Positions 1 to 10,958 of a DNA stretch of 64,000 nt are shown one piece after another. The notes under the pieces are model-generated. The model did not search any database, had not been told where the DNA came from, and was given only the letters and a program-made list of their open reading frames with translations. How positions within the stretch are numbered: position 1 is the first letter of the stretch; each line of letters starts with the position of its first letter. The stretch spans positions 32,678,204 through 32,742,203 of the forward strand of contig OY365807.1 of assembly GCA_959347315.1 (NCBI GenBank), read 5' to 3'. The translations under genes and the position numbers were made by a program. This DNA is from Bimastos eiseni. Lineage: Eukaryota > Annelida > Clitellata > Crassiclitellata > Lumbricidae.

Positions 1-1140
1 GTCCATCCTTCGCGTGGAACACGTGACCACTCGCGTTCATCGCCCGGAAGTGGCCGTTACGCCAGCTGCGCATACGCTCTACACGGGCCGGACGGTCTGT
101 ATGTTGGGCGGCGTCTTGAAGCGCGCGACGTTGAGCAGGACTATGTTGACACGCGATTACATTCGCTTGGCAGCGACTACCTCCACCACCAGCCGCCACC
201 AGGGGGCGTCTGTGGCTGCACCGGTCAACGCTGTCCTACGCATGAGGCGAGTCTCTGCTGCCAGGAAGTAGACTTCGGTGCCAGGCTCAACATCCGTGGG
301 GTCGCCGGTGCTGGGGTTCCTCCTCCTCCTCTGCAGCTGAGTGTTGGGGCAGCAGGCTCAAGGGACTCGTCTTCGTCCTCTTCCTCCTATCCTCCGGTGG
401 AAAGCAGTGGAACCAGGACGCAAAAGCATCAGGAGCAGCAGCAACACCAGCAGCAGGGCGTCCTGATGACGACGCCGACGAGCAGATATATTGACCGAAC
501 GACGATGGCAGCGGATCAGTGTTCGCTCATCGATTGCTCGGCTCCATTCTGCCATTCGATGCTCGACTTCAGCCGCCTGCAGAAGAGAGGGATCTTCTCT
601 GAGGCGACGAAGACAACCTGCAACCAGATACACGGACCCTGCAGCGGACACGCACTAGAGACTGGTGGGTCATCTGGAGCAGGGGGAGATGGGCAGGGAG
701 ACGGGGGTGACGGTGGGAGAAGAGGTGGGAAAAGAGGAGGAGTGTGCAGAACGGACGACCGTGGCAAGATGCAGTCTGCCAGTCGATGCAGCGCTAGAAT
801 GGAATCGTCGCCAGAGGAGCAATCGCTACGATCAATGGCTGCTGCGGCAGATGCTACTGCTGCTGCTACTGCTGTTTCAGGTGATGCTACTGCTGCCGCT
901 GTTGTAACTGTTTGTGGCATTGCTTCTACTGCTGTTGTGGAGATTGAAGAGAACGCCGCGAATGAAAGTCGGAAGATGGAACTATCAACTCTTCCTATGG
1001 GCAGCGGACATCTGGTTATGATGACGACGACGACCGATGATGATAATGATGATGACAAGAGGAAGGCCGTTCGACTTCCCATTAACCACGACCTAGTATT
1101 TGTCACTGGAACCCCACAACTATTGCATGGATATGTTTGA
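1..1140 (+). CDS. 3'-terminal coding exon (partial) of an unrecognised low-complexity protein
   Basis: Reading frame 1 is open from the first base of the window to a TGA at 1138-1140, 379 codons without a stop, so the exon or its upstream part begins outside the window. The first internal Met is at 397, but the frame upstream reads as ordinary protein, so that Met is unlikely to be the start. The product is low in complexity: a Ser run and PPPP near codons 107-130, a Gln/His-rich stretch, a Gly/Asp/Arg-rich stretch, an Ala/Thr-rich stretch, an acidic DDDNDDD block and the C-terminus LLHGYV. Base composition is much richer in GC than the following kilobases, which supports coding. I do not recognise the family; no catalytic motif or membrane segment is evident. 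A second open frame on the minus strand (1106-516) is composed mainly of Ser/Pro/Ala and is probably its shadow. The segment could also be a GC-rich non-coding exon. Confidence 0.5.
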   Translation, partial: VHPSRGTRDHSRSSPGSGRYASCAYALHGPDGLYVGRRLEARDVEQDYVDTRLHSLGSDYLHHQPPPGGVCGCTGQRCPTHEASLCCQEVDFGARLNIRGVAGAGVPPPPLQLSVGAAGSRDSSSSSSSYPPVESSGTRTQKHQEQQQHQQQGVLMTTPTSRYIDRTTMAADQCSLIDCSAPFCHSMLDFSRLQKRGIFSEATKTTCNQIHGPCSGHALETGGSSGAGGDGQGDGGDGGRRGGKRGGVCRTDDRGKMQSASRCSARMESSPEEQSLRSMAAAADATAAATAVSGDATAAAVVTVCGIASTAVVEIEENAANESRKMELSTLPMGSGHLVMMTTTTDDDNDDDKRKAVRLPINHDLVFVTGTPQLLHGYV

Positions 1141-1693
1141 CTTCATCAGTAGATAAAGAGGCCCCACCAACAGACATCTTCTTCTTCATCATTATCATCA
1201 TCATTCATTATCTTCATCTACAACTTCTATTTAGAAATATACGGGACAAATTTAGTTCATGTAACCTATTCAGAATCATCGTCGTCCTCATAACTTTTCA
1301 ACTTAACATAACACTGCAATAATCGGATGACCAGTGTTATGCCTAGGAGGATAAAACCTGAGGACGAGAGGAGCTCTGCCGCAGTGCGTACAAAGGTCAG
1401 TCAACTGAGCGACCTGGATTCCCAAAGCTAGGAATAATTACTTGGCAAGGCTACGTTATTTATACGACAAAAAGTTCATGTATTAGTTGGACGGTTGATC
1501 CCATGTTTAAGCCATCTGGCCGTTGTCCATTCGCCCCATTAGGCACATCTAGCACCGCCACTGGTTGCCAAATGTCATGTACGTGTAATGTGGGATTCAT
1601 GAAAGGCAATTGATGCTCTCGCACGATTTCTATCTGACAGCGTGATTTATAGTCACGCTTCAGTCCCTAATCGATTACGTTCTTCATCGTCCT
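1141..1693. other. 3' flank of the partial exon, no gene seen
   Basis: AT-rich sequence with a short TCATCATTATCATC microsatellite at about 1185-1212. Composition drops sharply in GC after the stop at 1140, as expected for a 3' untranslated region. The nearest AATAAA motifs lie inside the MITE at about 1957-1965, so the true polyadenylation site is unclear. Confidence 0.4.
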
Positions 1694-1696
1694 TAG

Positions 1697-2254
1697 GGTC
1701 CATCCATATATTACGTACGTAAAAAAATCGTTTTTTCGTACCCTACTCCCCAGGGCTCTGTTGCACCGCGTAGGGCCTTAATTTTGTGGACCCTTCTCCA
1801 TGCATACATAGGCCAACATCAGAGCTCTAATCCCTCTAACTAAGGTTAAATAGCTAAAGACAACTATTTATATAAGACAAAGATTTTACAGTAGGCTATT
1901 TATTTTCTTAAATAGGCCCTGTCATATTTTCATTGCATAAATTCGTTAACTGTTATGAATAAATAAAATACTAGCACAACACTTGCAGTTTAAAAAGTGT
2001 TAATGCGTGCTACATAAAATTGATTATTTAAGCAGGGATATAGTCCGTGATTGAGTTTTCAGTTCTGAATTTTATATTCTATAGCCTAATGTGGAATTGT
2101 GGATGATATAATTAGACAATTATGTTTGCGTACGTTAGGTACACGTTTCTTCGAGACTCCCTCCTCCTCTGCCTCCTCCCCTGCACCCGTACGCAAAATC
2201 TCCGAAATCCGAAACTCCCTTCCCTCACTGCGTGCGTAAGATGTGGACGAGCCC
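1697..2254. mobile_element. PIF/Harbinger-like MITE, copy A
   Basis: The ends are imperfect inverted repeats: left GGGTCCATCC..ATTACGTACG, and right, read on the minus strand, GGGCTCGTCCACATCTTACG. They are flanked by TTA at 1694-1696 and 2255-2257, the 3-bp target duplication typical of PIF/Harbinger elements. The interior has no coding capacity. A degenerate relative lies at about 18986-19445 and shares the interior order (ACATCAGAGCTCTAA-like block, GTAGGCTATTTATTT, ATCAACTGTTATGAA-like block, ATACGCAAAATC). At 558 bp with no transposase, it is non-autonomous. Confidence 0.7.
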
Positions 2255-2257
2255 TTA

Positions 2258-2640
2258 GCACTTTCGCATGTTTTGGCTACACAACTTAATTGAAAGACAG
2301 TACTATCACAGCACCTTCAAGGGTGATATATAGGCCTAATAAAATAATAATAAGCCTAGTCTTCACTCTTCAGTTTAGTTAATCCATTAATGCATAGCAT
2401 CTTTTTTAAGGACACCACACTTTTCACAATATTAGAATGGAATTTACCTGTGCCCTGTAACGCATAGCGTCCTTTTTAAAGGACACTTTTATTCTTCATT
2501 GTTTTTCACGAAAAACATTTTCTAGCATTTGATCCCTCTTTTTAGCCTGAAGACATATGATAATAAATAGCAGTGCGGAAAAATTCATGCATTAATGGGT
2601 TAATCCGCTAAGCAACGCGATGACCGCTCGGTACATTTCG
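2258..2640. other. AT-rich spacer with a duplicated motif
   Basis: No gene is visible. Two near-copies of a CATAGC(A/G)TC..TTTTTAAAGGACAC block occur at about 2393-2417 and 2461-2486. Confidence 0.4.
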
Positions 2641-2745
2641 TCTTACAAGCGCAGATGGACGGCGATCTCGTTTGATAGGTGGGGAGACACCCAATGAGAG
2701 GGGTAAGAAATATTGGTGGACAAACGTATAACGTGTCTCCTCCAG
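2641..2745. repeat. Dispersed repeat related to the hAT MITE at 24772-24905
   Basis: The blocks GGCGATCTCGTTTGA, CACCCAATGAGAGGGGTA and CGTATAACGTGTC occur in the same order and spacing as in the element at 24772-24905. The outer CAGAGGC termini are not preserved here, so this is an old or truncated copy. The 93-codon minus-strand open frame over it is not protein-like. Confidence 0.5.
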
Positions 2746-3907
2746 TTGTCAATTTGCAAATGCGGAACTGGTGGAACTGTAGGACGGGCGTTTCTCCTAC
2801 CCAACCCCTGCTGTCTATATGGCGTTCCAGAAGAAACCGATCGATGGTGACATAGGAGCACCAAGAATCAAATTCAAACATGAAATAGCTTGAAAAGTTT
2901 TTATAATTCCTGCATGAGAGTACAGAGGCGATTAGTCAAATTAAATAGTCATGATCATAATTAATAGGTAGATACAATAATAATAAACGCAGTTTCGGTT
3001 CCAGGCCAATTGCCCCGTGGTCAGACAATTAGAGACAGACATGTCAAAGTTAGCCCGAAATGTCCTTTAGATGTAGGTTTATAGGCCTAGTGTCACTGTG
3101 TCAGAAGCAGTAATGTCCCTCAGTCTGAGACAGGAATCAAATTAAATGAAGGGGTGAGGACTTATCTCCGATTTACTGACAGCATTGGTCTCTTGCAGAG
3201 CTATTGTAACGTGATATAAACTAAAAAAGTTAGACAATTTTACCGATTGATCAACGCAGAGATAACCAAACAATGGTGATTGAAAAGACCAAACAGACAA
3301 CCAGGTCCATAGCCTGGATGAGGCAAGACGAGGCCAGAGTCAGAGGAGGCGTGCCTCTTCTTACTTCAGCATGAAAACTAAGTAATCGTGTAAACGGTAA
3401 TTGAATATTTTATTATTATCTGGCTTCTTCTACAAGCGTCTGACTAAGCATTAAATATTAGAATGTGCTATAGCCTCTGCTGACCTTTAAGTTTATGTAC
3501 GAAGGCATTCTATGTCGCTACGGAACCAGTTAATAAAGTTTCAAATCCTCATTTTACTCATTTTGCCTTCTGTGATAAGTGGCGGTAATCGAAAGTTATT
3601 AGGTCTAAACGATATTAACTATATCAGGGTTTTTATAAAAATTATTTACACTAAATCCATTTAAGAATAGCTTTTAACAGTTCAGGAACCCAGGATTAGA
3701 ATACTTCACTACTGAACGAGAAAATGTTTCTATTAATTAACGGTTCCTAACGTCTTTCGATCCGGACATAATCTTAGCACCGCGCAGGAATATCTTTCGT
3801 TAAGTTATCAACGGTAGCTTACAACGCTACCAAATTGATACATTTTACACAAGCGTGCGCTAGTCGCTTAGCCTGTACAACTGTACATGCAACTCTGCTC
3901 ACGTAGG
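2746..3907. other. Spacer, no gene seen
   Basis: AT-rich unique-looking sequence with stops in all frames. I see no element ends, RNA structure or exon-like open frame in it. Confidence 0.4.
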
Positions 3908-4143
3908 TCAGTTGATGGGTTGATGCCTCCGTGTGTGCGTGTGTCAGTTGATCATTTGATGTCGCGGTGCGCGTGTGGGTCTATTGATTGGTTGATGCCT
4001 CAGTGTGTGCGTGTTTCAGTTGTTCGATTGATGCGGCGGTGTGCGAGTGTGTCTGTTGATCGGTTGATGCGGCAGTGTGTGCGTGGGTGTATTGATCGGT
4101 TGATGCGGCGGTTAGCTTGTGTGCATGTTGATCGGTTGATGCG
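3908..4143 (+). repeat. 36-bp minisatellite, about 6.5 copies
   Basis: The unit reads roughly GTTGATCGGTTGATGCGGC followed by a GTGTGTGCGTGTG-like segment. Because 36 is a multiple of three, one plus-strand frame stays open and gives a 12-residue repeat containing V/IDRLMRQCVR. Units differ at many positions, so the array is old. The periodic peptide is a by-product of the period, not evidence for a gene. Confidence 0.8.
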
Positions 4144-4751
4144 AGCTCATAAGTTGTAGAAAGTGTAGGGGCTATCGACTATTGTACACTTGAGTGCAAG
4201 ATCGTCGGGCTATAACGTTTTATCATACACGTAGACCTAATTACTTATTTGCTTACGTCAATGTGAATATGAGTAAAAGTGCATCTAGAATGACAGCTGG
4301 TGTCTCTGAGCCATTTTATATCATCTGACTAGCAAACCATAAAATGCCCACGTGATCGCTCCAATAATGAAAACAAGTGTACCCCTCGAGCCCATAAGTT
4401 GTAGAAAGTGCAGGGGCACGTGCTTCGGCCAGTCATAAAGCGCGGGGCCGCTGAGTACATCCTATAATTGCTCATAATTACTTTAACATGGTCATCTTTC
4501 GTATGTGCAAATGTTATAGCTGCAGTCAAAACTTCGGCGCAAAAAGTAAAAACGTGATTGAACTGCCCGGAACGGTGTTCCGCCTAATTTACTTGCTGAG
4601 ATTCCGGAACGCCGCTCCGGCTCTCCAGGAGGTGCCGAAATGGCGTTTCGATTCGCTCCAGCTGAAATTGACCACTGGTCTCCCCTCTGTGACAGGTGAG
4701 AGCTAATTGTCCCCCTCGACCACCGGGAACGCCGCCCCAGCAAGCGCCCAT
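4144..4751. other. Spacer between minisatellites with a 28-bp direct repeat
   Basis: The phrase CATAAGTTGTAGAAAGTG followed by (T/C)AGGGGC occurs at about 4147-4171 and again at about 4391-4416. No gene is evident. The open frames here on the minus strand (4812-4492) run into the CCAAT array. Confidence 0.4.
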
Positions 4752-5030
4752 CCAATCGGCTACCACGCTCATAGTCCAACCAATCGGCTACCGTGCAATT
4801 GAGGAAAACCAATCGGCTACCGTGAGTTGAGATCAGACAATCGGCTACGGTGCATTGAAATCAACCAATCGGCTACCGTGCTTGAGATCAACCAATCGGC
4901 TACCGTGCTCTTAGTCCAACCAATCGGCTACCGTGCTCTTAGTCCAACCAATCGGCTACCGCGCTCTTAGTCCAACCAATCGGCTACCGCGCTCTTAGTC
5001 CAACCAATCGGCTACTGTGCATTGGAGTGT
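4752..5030 (+). repeat. 28-bp tandem array of CCAATCGGCTACCG, ten units
   Basis: The 14-base core CCAATCGGCTACCG recurs with starts at 4752, 4780, 4809, 4837 (degenerate, ACAATCGG), 4865, 4892, 4920, 4948, 4976 and 5004, giving steps of 27-29 bases. The segments between cores diverge in the first half (for example GTGCAATTGAGGAAAA) and are nearly uniform in the second half (GCTCTTAGTCCAA). CCAATCGG matches the CCAAT box bound by NF-Y, so each unit is a potential factor site. No gene start is identified beside it. It is a diverged minisatellite and not a CRISPR array, since the 'spacers' are related to one another. Confidence 0.85.
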
Positions 5031-5176
5031 GCTGAGCTTGCGCACGCTGTGAATAGATCTAAGCCTTCTTCTTGACCCTTTCCCGGTCTGGTCACATGAA
5101 TGCCTTTTCCGGCTCCTGCTTCTATAACACGCGTCAGATCCGCTATGTTAATAGACAGTCGCTCTAACTGCATGCT

Positions 5177-5700
5177 GTGTCCACGTCTGTGCACGCTCTG
5201 ATCTGTTCTAGGGTCGACTTTGGTAGCATTGCCTTCATTTTACTCTCCTTTCACAACATCTCTAAGCTCCAGTCCATTCTCAATGCGACTGCCAAACTAA
5301 TTGGTGGAATCCCAAAATTTGGTCACATCTCTTCCTTTATTCATGACTCCCTTCTCTGGCGCCCTGCACATCAACACATTCGTTTCAAGACCCTTGCGTT
5401 GATTCGTAACGGTCCTTGGGTCTGCTCCCGCCTACCTTCTGGCTCTCTGCACTAGGGTATCCTCTATTCCGCACCCGGTTTCCTTTCGTTCCCTTCTGCC
5501 CGCGAACTTCTGGTGGTTGCCCGCATGCGCTCAGCCCGGCCCATTTCAGGAGCTTCGTCTACGTGGGTCCCATTAGATGGAACAGCCTCCCCCTTTCCGC
5601 TGCTCACTCATTAGATATCATATATGCACGAACCTGTCGTATACCACCAGCTCATATACTGAACAGATGTTCCAGCCAGTCATTAATTTTTCTTTGACGC
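5177..5700 (+). mobile_element. CR1/Rex1-like LINE fragment, reverse transcriptase C-terminal region
   Basis: Translation in two plus-strand frames gives the typical post-catalytic tail of these LINEs: LIGGIPKFGHISSFIHDSLL, then an RFKTLALIRNG-like segment, then after a frameshift near 5450 a PFVPFCPRTSGGC..VGPIRWNSLPLS segment. The usual order in intact elements is GGIP..I, LHWLP, VPFARTS, WNGLP, and that order is kept. The catalytic YADD region is absent, so the copy is 5'-truncated and dead. Confidence 0.7.
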
Positions 5701-6249
5701 CGATTAATGACATCCCAATGACGTATCTCGAGACTAGCGTTCGCAGCGAATAACTAGTGCTTCTCTGGCGAAAGTGCAGCTATTCGCTTGCTTTCACCTC
5801 TGAATCGCCAGCTAATCGCTAGTCAATAGCTCGTCTAATATGCCTGAGAGGTACTTTCAGGCGGTTTGCACTGTATGTACACCTAGTCCTACGCAACTTG
5901 TACATATATGTGTATGTAAGAACGTATGGTTTATGCATGTATTATGCACGCACGTGTGTATGTAGGCTATGTATGCATGAATAATGTACAGATTTAATGG
6001 AGAAACCAGCCAAACACATGTGGTGCACTTAATACATTTCTACAAGACCAGACAACCGTGCACTAATATAACCTCAGTGGTTCTGCATATAGATTTTTCT
6101 GTGTACCATGTTAACAAACTCTCTTGTAAAGCATCCTTTTAAGTAAGAATTTGATTTATTTTAAGGCACTATATAAATGAAAGTTGTATTGTATTATATG
6201 TAATTTGTCAGACTTTTGCAGTAGAATTCTATGGACTAAACCATATTGC
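5701..6249. other. Spacer with a LINE-tail-like motif
   Basis: No gene is seen. GGCACTATATAAATGAAAG at about 6165-6184 resembles the 3' tail motif of the LINE families in this window. TGTATGTA-type low-complexity sequence lies at about 5870-5990. Confidence 0.35.
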
Positions 6250-6420
6250 CTCAACAGCGTCAACACATTATCGATAAACTCCATTGACTCAACTCCTTGA
6301 TTAAACTCTATCAACTCAAACCTATTGACTCAACTGATTAAACTCTTATCAACTCAAACCTATTGACTCAACTCAACTGATTAAACAACTTAACTTTGGC
6401 GACTAAACTCCATTGACACA
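6250..6420. repeat. Imperfect tandem repeat rich in TTGACTCAACT
   Basis: ATTGACTCAACT, GATTAAACTC and ATCAACTCAAAC alternate three to four times in roughly 40-50-base units. No open frame follows the period. Confidence 0.6.
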
Positions 6421-8767
6421 ACATAAATATAATTTTTTATTATCTCAAATCAATAGAGTTTGCTCAATCGACTTGTCTCTTCCGACTCAATTCTAATGCT
6501 TAGGGTATATAGATTTATAAACTATTTGTTTTTAACTATCCAGACAAGAACAAAGAGGATGAGAATTAGGCAACAGTCTGCATTTTGAGAGTAATTGGTT
6601 CTAGCTGTTGGACAGCTGATAGCTATTTTCCATTAGGGGATGGTGAAATTGAAAAAGAATGAGATATTAATGAGGTGGAAGACAGGCAATGTAGAGAAGG
6701 GGGGTGCAAGTCTAAAAACTAAGTGTATAGGGTGTCAAATTTAGAAGCCATAGGATTTAGATTGTAGAGTGTTGAATGGATAGAAGAGTTGGTATTCCTC
6801 AATGAAGCAGTACGATATAGATTGACGAGTAACTAGAAGAGCTGGTATTCATCAATGAAAGAGTACAAAAATATTCTGTGAAAGGTCTAGGGCAGTGACG
6901 TGTGTAAAAATAATTGCATTCAGCAATTCATAAGAGATTTACTTTACCCCAAAGAGGTTTATGACCTTTACAAGGTTTTTAAGTCAAACAAGATTTCTAA
7001 GTGTCATGAAAAATAAGATTATAGAACTCTTTCGAACATTGTGAATCAAGAAAATTCAACAAGTTTGAAAAGCAGCCAGACTCTAAAGCATAATGTCTGT
7101 TAGTAGCATATAAAGTTTCATTTAGCCGAAATGCACAGAGCTGGGTATCATCGACAAAAAGGCACATTTCTACACCATGTGGTAATGGCTGACAGCACAG
7201 AGATGCAGAGGACCTAAGATAGAACCTTGCTGGAAATCAAAAGGCACAGCAGTGATGGAGGACATCAAAGAGTCTGACCGTGCACACATACTGAATATGA
7301 TTAGATAGGTGTGAGACAAAGCAATTGAGAATATTACCAAAGATGATAAGGACTGTTGCAAGACTGTGAATATGATGCAGATAAACACTTGTGTTATTGA
7401 AGAGAATTATCAACGAAGAAACACAACAAAAAGAAAATACACAAATGGAAGAGAAAGTCAAAGGAAATGATATAGGGTGATGTGCATTCTAATGTATACA
7501 TGTAGAAGTATTTGTGTACCTACAATTTCTTAACCCAATGTACTTTATCAGAGAAACACAGGTCTGTTGAGCACATCGGCTGTTATCTATCATCCATCGT
7601 CATTTGAATTGGCTAAATGAAACCAATTAAAACAAAGGTCAAGTAAACTGATTCCAGAGAACATTATACAGAATATGCCCGGGCAGTTTGTCAATCCACT
7701 TGAAAAGGAATCTCTACGAAAGTGCCCGATTCAGAGAGCAGCAAGATAAAATTATCAGGTGTAGAAATCATGTAGAAAAATTCCTAGCAAGAAATTATAC
7801 ATTACTGCACATGTGAGAAATTATAGATTATTATACATGTTTCGTCAAAATTGTTGCTAGTACTGTGAAAATAATCATTTTAAGACACTATTTGCAAGGT
7901 CATAAGACACACTGTTTTCAGACCTTAAGTAATCAGAAGCAACAATTCAACAAAGATTGATTAATTTTATTTTTGATACAAATTCTCACACGATTTTAGA
8001 AGAAAGCACCAACACAATTTCAAAACCTTTGATTTAAAAAAATGCTTAGTCATTGTTATTTAACATAAAAAAGCATCTTTAGGTCATTGGCATTATCCCT
8101 GTCCAGATTCCTCATTCACACATCATGTGAAAAACAAAGAAGATGCAAAAACACCTCTTAGGATCGCAAAACAATCCACATAGTAAAAACAGTTGGGAAA
8201 CCAAATAATATACGAAAATCAAATGACAAATAAAATACTGTTATTCTGAACATTTTTTAATGTTATTAGATCTGAACACATGTAAAGCTCACTTTGTTGA
8301 GAATTCTTCGATAAATTAATCTCATTTATTACAATCATCTACAACATAAGCAGTATGAACCACCATGTGTGAAGATATCTTCCAGTTGAAGAACAAAACG
8401 ACAACATCAATCCAACAAGACAACATATCCCTATAGGACTGACAACAAACAGTTTATTTTTTCACCATTTGTTATTGCTCCATAATTGTACTTTACACCT
8501 GGGATTGAGACACTCAGGGCAGAGATGAATGGTCAATGCATTAGCAATCAGACATGCACCAGAGATTTTCTTAGTTTTTTTTTTATCAACAAAGCAAATC
8601 AATTTGAAAGCGATATGGAATGTACAATATGCTTGGACTCCATGCAAGTAAAGTACACAGATTATGCATTTTCTTAGATCACAGTTGCTGCCTATTAGTA
8701 CTTGGCAAATAGGGTTGTCCATAGAAAATTATGACCGACTTCTCCTTTCCCGTCTTTTATCGACATC
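6421..8767. other. Long AT-rich spacer, no gene seen
   Basis: Stops are frequent in all frames; the longest open frames (about 70-86 codons near 7170-7460 and 8462-8722) overlap each other on both strands and are not protein-like. I find no element termini in this stretch. Confidence 0.4.
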
Positions 8768-9359
8768 TGTGAGGCCGGGGGTCAAAACCCATCACTTGTC
8801 GTTTTTGACTTTTTATTAAATCACATTCAACAATGCATCTGCTTTAAAATACTTTTTCAGAATCAAAATAGCTTTTATCTAACTTAAGTTATTCTCGTTT
8901 GAGTCTTTCATTAGTATAATCTTAACAACTGAAAACATCAAAGTTCTGTTTCAGAATATTCATGTCATCAAAGATCTTAGATCATCACTTGATTACTTCG
9001 CAACTCGGCTGGGCAATAAAGAGCTATATTCTGTATGAAATAAAGCACATGGCATCAAAATCTGTTTGGAGTTTTGCAAATTATGGCAGGTTGGCATATG
9101 AAATCTAGGTAGTTCACCTCTGAAAACATGTATGTTATGGCAATGCAAATCTTGACAATACATGTATTAAAAGACATTTATCTCCAACTAAATATTTGAA
9201 TTCAACATTTTAAATATCAGATATTGAAAGAAGACATATTTATTTGTAACTATATACTATAAAACGATTTTCTGTGTTTTCAAACCCTCTCACCTATTTC
9301 GGCCTTTATCTCAATAACTAGGCACCGACAAGTGGTGGGTTTTGACCCCTTGCCTCACA
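8768..9359. mobile_element. MITE candidate with 33-bp terminal inverted repeats
   Basis: TGTGAGGCCGGGGGTCAAAA..CACTTGTCG at 8768-8801 is matched by its inverse at 9326-9359, with only a few mismatches over about 33 bases. The interior (about 525 bases) is AT-rich and non-coding. I see no clear target-site duplication outside the repeats, so superfamily is undetermined. It lies downstream of the DBF4 3' end. Confidence 0.55.
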
Positions 9360-10628
9360 TTTGGCACTGCCTTACTCCTCCTCCTTTGGAGACCTCACAC
9401 TCCAATGCCAGACAAACCATTTTTGTATAACTACAGCTGTATGCACATCCTCTTTAATGGATGACACATAGGATCCATTGCTCAGTCAAGCAACCACCAG
9501 TCAACTCATACCGAGATGCTGCACAGTTTTACCCCATTAACAGACACTGAACCAGTGGTAATTTACAAGGACCTTAGGAGGGCAACTGATAATGCCTGGC
9601 CTCAACAGTGTCCTTCTACCAGTTCGACGCTGATGGATTCTGGATGTAAGTTAACTAGTCTGACTTAGAGCTTGGACCAGAGACACCTAAAGTTCTGTCC
9701 ATTGTGTTTACATCTAAGAAAACAGTAAAACAGTTCCACATGCCCATAATAGTAAATATGTACTGAAAATTAAAAACATTTCTCACAAAAATTAACATTT
9801 AGATCGATTAAGAATGTCGGCAATACAACATACCCAGAAATAAGAAAGCCACATCGGCTGACAATCATTGTCATTCAATCATCTGAGTAGCACAAAGATT
9901 AGCACCTATTCTGATTCTGCTTGTTTCAAAGCTGCATTTTGCTCTGCTCCTCTTGCAACCAGTATAGAGCTATCTATGGTTAATTCAACCCTTGAATGAC
10001 GGGTGTGTATTAAAATGCATGTGAAACCAGTGCAGCTCATCATAAAAGGTTAAATGCCTCTACCCCTCTCTTCATTTCAATCCATACTAAGTAACTCACA
10101 AATTGAAACCACACAATCGAAGAGACCTGTCTTAGGATAATGATATATTAATCTATCATAATACTGGAATAATGAGTAAGCGGCCACTCACAGAACTTTC
10201 TCCTTAAATTTGTTCAGACTGGAGTTAATTGTTTGGAGATCCCAAGTTCTTAATCAACCATGCTAATGTCAAAAAAACTGGACCAACTTTAAATGGCTGC
10301 CTATAACAATAGTAAGAATAATAATAACAACCAGCAACATAATTTAATTAAATTATAAAAATAAAAAATCTTATATGCAAACAAATTCATGGTTAATATC
10401 TTTCTGGTAAAGTTCACCTGCAAGTCTGACATGACATTTTCCTATGAAAGAAGAAACCCTAGTATGCGCGGTGGTGAATTAGCAGCAATGAAACAAACCA
10501 TACCAATTTCTATATATCAATACTAATTGCCATAAATATATTATGTTTAGCCAAACAAATTTATATATTAGAAGCAGACATAGGGGAGAGCAATCTGCAA
10601 AAATAATTCCTCATCCAAAACCAAAATT
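9360..10628. other. Downstream flank of DBF4, no gene seen
   Basis: AT-rich sequence with no exon-like open frame. It contains AATAATAATAACAA low-complexity DNA near 10315. Part of it could be an extended DBF4 3' untranslated region. Confidence 0.35.
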
Positions 10629-10659
10629 TTTATTCTCTTCATTACTTCAATCATTTATT
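10629..10659 (-). promoter_or_regulatory. DBF4: Candidate polyadenylation signals for DBF4
   Basis: Two AATAAA hexamers on the minus strand (TTTATT on the plus strand at 10629-10634 and 10654-10659) lie about 300-330 bases past the DBF4 stop codon. They are the nearest canonical signals I see. Actual use is inferred. Confidence 0.4.
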
Positions 10660-10958
10660 CATCATAATCCTTTGAAACACCAGTCCTCCCTGTATTTTCA
10701 CTAGAACGCGAACATGACAACACCAATCCAACATAACCTTCAACCTTCGCTTACTTTTCACAAGGCTTGACAAATGTTCATATTTTACACATCCAGATCA
10801 AACCTTTGATGCAGACATGATGGGACAGCAATCTGCAATAAGCCAGTTGTGTTGAAAACCAGCCGCACGATGCGAGTAAAAACGGAGCAACAGTTCCTCA
10901 AAAAACCTCTGCAAAACTTCTAAAAAAGTTTCTCACACCCTGACACAGTCCACTGAGA

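Noticed and set aside
516..1106. Minus-strand open frame of 196 codons
   Set aside because: Composition is Ser/Pro/Ala/Val runs from translating the reverse of the plus-strand exon's low-complexity tail.
4752..5030. CRISPR-like regular spacing of a conserved core
   Set aside because: The 14-base cores are separated by only 14 bases that are themselves related, and the DNA is animal; it is a diverged tandem repeat.
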